Assembly (NCBI GenBank): GCA_036666555.1
Contig: JAVWVS010000014.1
Span: forward strand, 1-57,719
Reading direction: 5' to 3'
DNA from: UMGS1251 sp036666555
Lineage (GTDB): Bacteria; Bacillota; Clostridia; Lachnospirales; Lachnospiraceae
Length of the DNA stretch: 57,719 nucleotides
The notes below the pieces were generated by a model. The model saw only the letters and a program-made list of their open reading frames with translations, did no database searches and had not been told where the DNA came from. Position numbers and translations under genes: made by a program. Within the stretch, counting starts at the first letter, position 1. Every line of letters begins with the position of its first letter. Of the stretch, positions 52,183 to 57,719 are shown one piece after another.

Positions 52183-52737
52183 CTAGAAAGATACTTTGAC
52201 ATTTTCTCTTTCTGTCTCATCCACAACTTCATATAATGGTTTCCGCTGAAACCCAAACATTCCTGCAATTAGATTCCCCGGGAACATCTCTGTTTTTGTA
52301 TTAAATTTATTAACTACGCCATTATAATAACGTCTAGAACCTGCAATTTCTTCTTCAATTCGTTGTAATTGTTCCTGTAACTGTAAAAAATTCTGATTTG
52401 CTTTTAAATCCGGATATGCTTCTGAGACGGCAAACAACGATTTTAAGGTTCCGGATAAAATGTTATCATTTGCAATCTGTTCCTCCGGCGTGGAAGAATT
52501 CATAGCCTTATTTCTGGCAGAAATCACCTTTTCCAGAGTCTCTGATTCATGCCTTGCATAACCTTTCACGGTTTCCACATAATTTGGAATTAAATCATAC
52601 CGTTTCTTTAAAGAAACATCCATAGCCGAAAAAGCTTCTTCCGTTTTATTCCGCAATGTAACAAATCCATTGTAGGAACTAATCAACCATATTACAACTA
52701 GTAGTATCACCGCTCCTATTATCATCCATAGTAACAT
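52183..52737 (-). CDS. LemA-family membrane protein
   Basis: 184 residues from the ATG at 52737 (AGGAGG eight bases upstream); the frame extends 17 codons further without support. An N-terminal helix (about 2-24) precedes a helical coiled domain with the family blocks NGFVTLRNKTEEAFSAMDVSLKKRYDLIPNYVETVKGYARHE and YPDLKANQNFLQLQEQLQRIEEEIAGSRRYYN. LemA proteins are membrane-anchored helical bundles of unclear role. It is upstream of DUF2207 by 12 bases and likely forms a complex with it. Confidence 0.94.
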   Translation of the reverse strand: MLLWMIIGAVILLVVIWLISSYNGFVTLRNKTEEAFSAMDVSLKKRYDLIPNYVETVKGYARHESETLEKVISARNKAMNSSTPEEQIANDNILSGTLKSLFAVSEAYPDLKANQNFLQLQEQLQRIEEEIAGSRRYYNGVVNKFNTKTEMFPGNLIAGMFGFQRKPLYEVVDETERENVKVSF

Positions 52738-52807
52738 TATACTCTCCTCCTTTTGTGTATTTTGATACCTACAGTATATCCCAACCATCCAAATTTTACA
52801 ACAATAG

Positions 52808-52846
52808 AAGCAGTTAAGAGTTATATTTAATAACTCTTAACTGCTT
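52808..52846. terminator. Hairpin between the molybdenum hydroxylase operon and lemA
   Basis: A 17-base perfect stem (52808-52824 with 52830-52846; core gcagttaagagttat) has a 5-base loop. It follows the xdh-like stop at 52863 by 17 bases. The T-run is weak on the minus strand, but the stem is strong. Confidence 0.65.
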
Positions 52847-52862
52847 TTCTTTGGGCAAATAT

Positions 52863-55130
52863 TTATCTTCCATATACCTCATTAATTTTATCCAACACTC
52901 TGCCTGGTGTCATCGGTATTTCATAAAAGCGAATTCCTATAGCATCTTCTACTGCAGATACAATTGCTGCAGCTGTAGGTATAACACCGCATTCTCCAAT
53001 TCCCTTAATTCCATAAGGCCCATTTGGATCTGGCTCTTCTACCAACATAGAAACGATCTCTGGTCTGTCATCTGCAGTCGGAAGCATGTATTTGTGGAAT
53101 CCATCATTATAAAAGCCTTTTCCTTCCACATACGTCATCTCTTCTCGTACTGCATATCCAACACCTTGTAACACGCCGCCTTCTAACTGGCTTTCTGCAA
53201 GAATTGGATTCACTGCACGACCCACGTCTTGAGCTGCAGCAACTTTTAACACTTTTACCATTCCTGTTTCCATATCTACTTCTACTTCTGCCGTTTGTGC
53301 ATGCCATGGTGGTGTATTCGGAGGAACATTACATCCTTGTGCAAGGAATTGTTTTCCTCGTAAATGTGCTTCATAGGCCAATTCCTTAATAGTAATTGTC
53401 TTTCCTGCTCCACTGATGACTCCAAGATCCATTTGAAGCTTATCTGAGTCTACTTCTAAATATTCTCCTGCATAGTTTAGGATATCTTTTTTCAGTTCTG
53501 CACCCACTTGTGTAATAACAGTTCCTACTGTGTAAAGTGTTCTGGTAGCATGACTTCCGATATCAAATGGAGACGATTCCGTATCCCCAAATTTCATATG
53601 GGCTGTTTCCATTGGTACTCCGACCACATCCGCTGCAATTTGCATCAATGCAGTTGTGGAACCAGGGCCAATCTCTGGGATTCCACTTGCGACATGAAGT
53701 GTTCCGTCCCCTTCCATTCGCATATAGATTGCATTATAATCTACACAAAATGGCCATGCATTACTTACATGAGTACCTGCTGCAATTCCTACTCCGCGTC
53801 GAATTGTTCCTGTCTGTTTCTTTCCACGCTTTTCTGCCCATCCGATTTCATCAGCTGCTTTTGTGATACATTCCTTTAATCCCGTAGAAGCACAAGGGAA
53901 TGGGAAAAACCACGCATCTCCTGGCTTTGTAATGTTTTTTAATCGAAGTTCCATCGGATCCATATGAAGCTTTTTAGCTAATTCATCTACTAATGTTTCC
54001 ACCATAAATGTCCCTTGTGGTGTTCCGAACCCACGAAAAGCTCCTGCTGTCTGCTGATTCGTATATACTGGATAGCCACAATAATGAAGATTTGGAATCC
54101 GGTAGGTACCTGCTGTTCCACAGGCTCCCAAAACGCCTAGAAGTTCAATTCCAAATGTTGCATAAGCTCCTGTATTTAAATGTGCAACTGTATTCAATGC
54201 TACAAAAGTACCATCTTTATTTGCACCTAACTGTGCTGTGATATAGCCACCATGTCTTGTATCACTGGCAATAAAATCTTCTTCTCTGGTGTAGACATAT
54301 TTCACCGGACAATTTGCTTTTTGTGACAGTACTGCTGCAATCGGTTCTGCCATACCACTGACTCCAATTCGAACACCAAATCCGCCACCTACATAAGGAG
54401 GATTGCTTACATGCACTTTGCTTTCTGGCATATCCAGAACATAGGCAAGAATCATCTTAGTTGGATGGGGTGTTTGTGTCGTACAAGTAACAAAAAGCTC
54501 TCCGCTTTGTCTATAATCTGCCACAGCGGCATGGGTTTCCATCTGCGCTTGTTTCGCTCTTGGAAGAACAACCGTTGCTTCCACCGTTACCTCGGATGCC
54601 TTCATTCCTGCTTCCAAGTCTCCGATACCGAACTCAACACCTTCTCCACAAAGATTCTTGTGCTTTAACCCTTGATGAACATCCGGAGCGCCTTCTTTAA
54701 TGGCTTCTAGTGGATCAAATACCGCAGGGAGCAGTTCATATTCTACTTCAATGAGTTTAATTGCTTCTTCTGCAATCTCTATAGAAGTTGCTGCTACTGC
54801 AGCTACTTCATCACCTATGTACCGCACTTCATCCGGAAATATCTGCTGATCTCTAATTGGTTCTTCCGGTCGAAGAGTGGTGACCATCGTAGCCGATGTA
54901 TTAAACAATTTTCGTGTTGTATTTTTACTGGTTGCAACCGCCTTTACTCCCGGAAGTGCCTCTGCTTTTGACGTATCTACCGATACAATTCTAGCATGCT
55001 CGTGAGGGCTTCTCAGCACTTTTGCATACAGCATACGTGGAAGATAAATATCATGTGTAAATGTTCCCTGCCCGGTCACTTTATCTATACCATCTGTTCT
55101 TGGTATACTTTTTCCAATATAATGATCCAT
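52863..55130 (-). CDS. Molybdenum hydroxylase (xanthine dehydrogenase family), molybdopterin-binding subunit
   Basis: 755 residues, the usual size for stand-alone large subunits. The opening YIGKSIPRTDGIDKVTGQGTFTHDI and HEHARIVSVDTSKAEALPGV are typical. A Gln in CTTQTPHPTK and the loop GGGFGVRIG (XDH has GGGFGGK) line the cofactor, with RGFGTPQGTFMVE later. The catalytic Glu is in KGIGECG near 715. It would hydroxylate or oxidise a heteroaromatic or aldehyde using Mo-MCD. It is the last gene of FAD-2Fe2S-Mo. The substrate (purine, nicotinate-like, aldehyde) cannot be fixed. Confidence 0.9.
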   Translation of the reverse strand: MDHYIGKSIPRTDGIDKVTGQGTFTHDIYLPRMLYAKVLRSPHEHARIVSVDTSKAEALPGVKAVATSKNTTRKLFNTSATMVTTLRPEEPIRDQQIFPDEVRYIGDEVAAVAATSIEIAEEAIKLIEVEYELLPAVFDPLEAIKEGAPDVHQGLKHKNLCGEGVEFGIGDLEAGMKASEVTVEATVVLPRAKQAQMETHAAVADYRQSGELFVTCTTQTPHPTKMILAYVLDMPESKVHVSNPPYVGGGFGVRIGVSGMAEPIAAVLSQKANCPVKYVYTREEDFIASDTRHGGYITAQLGANKDGTFVALNTVAHLNTGAYATFGIELLGVLGACGTAGTYRIPNLHYCGYPVYTNQQTAGAFRGFGTPQGTFMVETLVDELAKKLHMDPMELRLKNITKPGDAWFFPFPCASTGLKECITKAADEIGWAEKRGKKQTGTIRRGVGIAAGTHVSNAWPFCVDYNAIYMRMEGDGTLHVASGIPEIGPGSTTALMQIAADVVGVPMETAHMKFGDTESSPFDIGSHATRTLYTVGTVITQVGAELKKDILNYAGEYLEVDSDKLQMDLGVISGAGKTITIKELAYEAHLRGKQFLAQGCNVPPNTPPWHAQTAEVEVDMETGMVKVLKVAAAQDVGRAVNPILAESQLEGGVLQGVGYAVREEMTYVEGKGFYNDGFHKYMLPTADDRPEIVSMLVEEPDPNGPYGIKGIGECGVIPTAAAIVSAVEDAIGIRFYEIPMTPGRVLDKINEVYGR

Positions 55131-55132
55131 AG

Positions 55133-55609
55133 TTATTCCTCCTCTCGCAATCTTTTCGATGCTTCCATCACTGCTTTTTCAATCTTAACATAACCTGTAC
55201 AACGACATATATTTCCTCCCAGTGCTTCTTGTACCTCTTCACTGGTAGGTTCCGGATTTACATCTAATAATGCCTTTGAAGACATAATCATACCCGGTGT
55301 ACAAAAGCCACACTGTACCGCTCCCTGATTCACAAATTCTTCCTGTAATGGATGTTGTTTTCCGCCTTTTGCTACTCCTTCAATGGTTTGGATATTTGCA
55401 TCCATAGCTCTTAAAATCGGAACCATGCAAGAATTGACCGCTTTCCCATTCATAATTATAGTGCAAGCACCACATTCCCCTTTTCGACATCCAACCTTTG
55501 TTCCCGTAAGATATAATTTATCTCTCAAAAAATCAACCAGGCGCAATGCCGGATCTACCATTACTTCCATATATTCATCATTAATTGTTATTCTTAATTG
55601 TTCTTCCAT
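55133..55609 (-). CDS. Molybdenum hydroxylase, [2Fe-2S] subunit
   Basis: 158 residues with both clusters. The plant-ferredoxin type site is GCRKGECGACTIIMNG followed by NSC near 60, and the four-helix type site is QCGFCTPGMIMSSKALL near 100 and GNICRCTGYVKI near 135. It relays electrons between molybdenum and FAD. It lies 2 bases before the large-subunit start and 30 after the FAD subunit. The length and motif order match CoxS/XdhC-type subunits. Confidence 0.95.
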   Translation of the reverse strand: MEEQLRITINDEYMEVMVDPALRLVDFLRDKLYLTGTKVGCRKGECGACTIIMNGKAVNSCMVPILRAMDANIQTIEGVAKGGKQHPLQEEFVNQGAVQCGFCTPGMIMSSKALLDVNPEPTSEEVQEALGGNICRCTGYVKIEKAVMEASKRLREEE

Positions 55610-55639
55610 CTCACCTACTCCTTCCTAATTTCAGCCAAT

Positions 55640-56512
55640 TTATTCCTTTATCTCTATATGAAGCTGCTTCGCAATATCCAAAAATGCTCTTTTTACAAGT
55701 ACCGGTAACGTCTGTATTCTATATTCCTTGCTTCCACGAAGTGGATTACTTCTTGGTTTTGCATCTTCTAAAGAATATTTCGCAACTTCTTTTATATTTT
55801 CCAGTGTAAATGGTTTTCCAACAAACCAATTTTCTCCTACAGTGGCGTGCTTTGGTCCAACACCAACAGGTCCCATAGTAATAGCCACATCCTTCACAAC
55901 GCCTCCTTGAATCAGTGCACGCGCTGCTACGTTGAGCATTGGCAATGAAAGGGATTTACGCAGTTCTAATCGGATAAAAGAAGCTGCTTCTCCTTCTTTT
56001 AATAATGGCACTCTAATTCGTACCAGTAATTCTTTAGAACTATCTACTGTACTTTTTCCAAATCCGGCGTACATCTCTTCCATACCACATGTTCGTAATC
56101 CATCTATTCCTTGAATCTCAAATATCGGCATAAATGGCGCCAATGCCATAGCACCATCTGCTGCGGGCTGAGCAGTAAGTACATTTCCGCTTAAGGTAGC
56201 AACATTTCGAATCTGCAGTGAACCAACAGAACCGCACCCTTTTGCAAGCGATGGCAAATTTTTTCTGACAAAATCATTTTTTGAAATCTCTGACAAGGTA
56301 ACACCTGCACCAATTACTAATTCCTTCCCCTCTTGCTTGAATGTACAAAGTTCCGGAATTCCCATTACATCCACCAATGTATCTGCATGCACTTTTCCAC
56401 TGTCCATATCTAATAGGATATCTGTTCCACCTGCAACAATCTTTGCATGTCCTTTGGCATCTTCCAATGCCTGTACTGCTTCTTTTACTGTATTAGCTCT
56501 AATATAATCCAT
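55640..56512 (-). CDS. Molybdenum hydroxylase, FAD-binding subunit
   Basis: 290 residues with the CoxM/XdhB fold. The FAD pyrophosphate motif IVAGGTDILLDM lies near 22-33, LVIGAGVTLSEI and GSLQIRNVATLSGNVLTAQPAADG near 85-115, and a C-terminal domain ends in PLRGSKEYRIQTLPVLVKRAF. It has no extra 4Fe-4S insertion such as 4-hydroxybenzoyl-CoA reductase carries, so that enzyme is unlikely. First structural gene of the operon; a promoter with an inverted repeat lies just upstream. Confidence 0.93.
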   Translation of the reverse strand: MDYIRANTVKEAVQALEDAKGHAKIVAGGTDILLDMDSGKVHADTLVDVMGIPELCTFKQEGKELVIGAGVTLSEISKNDFVRKNLPSLAKGCGSVGSLQIRNVATLSGNVLTAQPAADGAMALAPFMPIFEIQGIDGLRTCGMEEMYAGFGKSTVDSSKELLVRIRVPLLKEGEAASFIRLELRKSLSLPMLNVAARALIQGGVVKDVAITMGPVGVGPKHATVGENWFVGKPFTLENIKEVAKYSLEDAKPRSNPLRGSKEYRIQTLPVLVKRAFLDIAKQLHIEIKE

Positions 56513-56558
56513 ATTCTCACATCTCCTTTTCTTTCTATTTGCCCGTACTCACATGATT

Positions 56559-56581
56559 ATTATATCTGTTTTTTTCAGATA
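56559..56581 (-). promoter_or_regulatory. Candidate operator and -10 of the molybdenum hydroxylase operon
   Basis: On the minus strand TATAAT (56559-56564) overlaps a perfect inverted repeat TATCTG-N7-CAGATA (56563-56581) that fills the spacer. A -35 is not clear, so an activator or repressor, perhaps the adjacent ModE-like regulator, may act here. Confidence 0.5.
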
Positions 56582-56628
56582 CTTCCATTCTATTTTCGAA
56601 CAACTAACGGTTATTATTTATTTAACGT

Positions 56629-57516
56629 TTAATTTATGTCAAACATGTATTTTTGAAATAGTTTTTTAGCTGTTTTTCCTAATTCAATATCCAATTGTTC
56701 ATATTGTGTTAAAAACTTTTCTCCTTGTTGAGTTAGTTTTGAGTAACCTCCTTGCATTCCTCCCGTTTGATGGTACAAAAGCTCTACACCCAGTTCCTTT
56801 TCTGCTCTGTGAATCATTTTCAATGCTTTTGTATAAGAAATACTCATCATTTTACAGGCCATCAACATAGAATTTGACTGTTGTATCATTCGTAATAATT
56901 GATACATGCCTGGACCAAAAAAAATCTCATTTCTTCCTATCTTCACCTGGGCAACGTACCGTAGTTCTATTTTTTCAACTTCTGTCTGACGTAATGCTGC
57001 TTGATAAGTCTTCTGCGAATCTACTTTTAAAAAAGACTCACCACTTTGGATTTCACATCCCGGAATTTTCTCCATGAAAATGGGAAATGAAAGTTTTTCC
57101 TGTGAATATAATAATAGGGGAAAACCTTTTTTCTTGTCATGCATGGCTACTGCATTGCTACCAGATTTTAATATCGTTTCCAGTATATTCGGAGTCACAA
57201 GTGGATATCTCACATCTAATATTAACACTCGGTCACAAAAATTTTGAAGAAACATCATACCAATTTCTAGGTCATCTTGGATTCCCGATTTTTGATATTC
57301 TTCTTTTCTTAAAACCGCAACTCCCATTCGAATCACATGTCGTTCTATCTCTTGCGCATCTTTTTGCGTGATAACCACAATTTGAGAAATATCTACTTGT
57401 TTTAATCTAATAATTAACCTATGTAGAAGTGTTACTCCCCCCAAAGGTAATAATGGCAATATTCCGGGGACTTCGTCTTTCCAGTCAGTGGCTATAATTA
57501 CTGCTCCTGTATTCAT
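56629..57516 (-). CDS. MobA-like NTP-transferase domain fused to a ModE/LysR-type winged HTH regulator
   Basis: 295 residues from the ATG at 57516 (GGAAGGGA five bases upstream; a GTG 5 codons earlier is less likely). The first 185 residues resemble MobA/MocA-type nucleotidyltransferases (AVIIAT at the start, LLPLGGVTLLHRLI, a later VLILDVRYPLVTPNILETIL), but the GGxSxRMGxxK catalytic loop is not present; the sequence reads ATDWKDEVPG instead. The last 100 residues are a ModE-like winged helix (GPGMYQLLRMIQQSNSMLMACKMMSISYTKALKMIHRAEKELGVELL, then GGMQGGYSKLTQQGEKFL). It may sense molybdenum cofactor state and control the adjacent operon. The enzymatic half is probably degenerate. Confidence 0.8.
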   Translation of the reverse strand: MNTGAVIIATDWKDEVPGILPLLPLGGVTLLHRLIIRLKQVDISQIVVITQKDAQEIERHVIRMGVAVLRKEEYQKSGIQDDLEIGMMFLQNFCDRVLILDVRYPLVTPNILETILKSGSNAVAMHDKKKGFPLLLYSQEKLSFPIFMEKIPGCEIQSGESFLKVDSQKTYQAALRQTEVEKIELRYVAQVKIGRNEIFFGPGMYQLLRMIQQSNSMLMACKMMSISYTKALKMIHRAEKELGVELLYHQTGGMQGGYSKLTQQGEKFLTQYEQLDIELGKTAKKLFQKYMFDIN

Positions 57517-57587
57517 TTTATTCCCTTCCACTCATCGATGATTCAGTCATGACACCTGAATTTCCTTCTCTACATTTAAATCATAAC

Positions 57588-57628
57588 AAAAAACACATGT
57601 AAATTCAAACTGAATCTACATGTGTTTT
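57588..57628 (-). terminator. Terminator near the right edge, for a gene beyond the window
   Basis: An 18-base stem with one mismatch (core aaaacacatgta/tacatgtgtttt at 57590-57601 and 57617-57628) ends in TTTTTT on the minus strand. No gene inside the window lies upstream of it, so it likely ends a leftward transcript that begins past 57719. Bases 57629-57719 hold no ORF I can support. Confidence 0.65.
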
Positions 57629-57719
57629 AAAATAGTTTGATACATACTATGTATCTTGAAAACTACATACAAAGAGTTTATTTCATCCATTTTTTCCTAT
57701 TCCCGTTTTGGTTATGCCC

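Noticed and set aside
1..57719. CRISPR arrays, prophage, integrase/attachment sites or a defence island
   Set aside because: No regularly spaced repeats, phage structural genes, integrases, restriction or abortive-infection genes were recognised; only the left-edge toxin fragment and IS remnant are mobile-type.

Overview
The window reads as low-G+C Firmicutes DNA, most likely from the Lachnospiraceae or a close clostridial relative. The evidence is the ispG-polC (Gram-positive replicative polymerase) pair, addAB in place of recBCD, an indolepyruvate:ferredoxin oxidoreductase cluster, consensus sigma-A promoters with strong AGGAGG ribosome sites, and families common in that group (DUF6320, DUF5685, PadR/DUF1700/DUF4097). 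Nearly all genes lie on the minus strand and are densely packed. Plus-strand genes are short single units, mainly regulators. A 100-base run of N (21459-21558) marks an assembly gap.

Left edge (1-670): a truncated RelE/ParE-type toxin, a probable IS200/IS605 end, and the 3' half of an ABC substrate-binding protein. This looks like a scar left by a mobile element. 0.9-6.1 kb: a DUF6320 membrane acyltransferase-like protein coupled to an HSL-type hydrolase, then a purine permease and cysteine synthase. 6.4 kb: a cold-shock gene. 6.7-12.5 kb: an aromatic 2-oxo-acid module in which iorA-iorB is flanked by two phenylacetate-CoA-ligase-type genes and two tandem-ACT proteins. 12.6-18.2 kb: polC and ispG. 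18.2-21.4 kb: a DUF5640 protein, an XRE regulator, and a PadR-DUF1700-DUF4097-PspC envelope operon.

21.6-25 kb: a DUF5685-J-protein-Hsp70 operon. 25-32 kb: addA and addB. 32-33 kb: a DapF-family gene in which both catalytic cysteines are serine. 33-41.6 kb: an AraC regulator, hflX, a TPR lipoprotein, a Zn/Cd-type P1B ATPase, ftsH and a DUF1846 protein. 41.6-46.2 kb: a MarR-controlled heterodimeric ABC exporter. 46.3-49.9 kb: an IclR regulator facing a FIST-aldehyde dehydrogenase operon. 49.97 kb: tRNA-Trp. 50.2-52.7 kb: DUF2207 and LemA. 52.9-57.5 kb: a three-subunit molybdenum hydroxylase preceded by a regulator that fuses a MobA-like domain to a ModE-like HTH.

No prophage, CRISPR array or obvious defence island was seen. 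The most unusual items are the Ser/Ser DapF homologue, the MobA/ModE fusion beside the molybdoenzyme, the DUF5685-J-Hsp70 operon, the DUF6320-hydrolase pair, the doubled ligase/ACT cassette, and several long perfect inverted repeats. All functions come from reading translated sequence and motifs; no database search was run.
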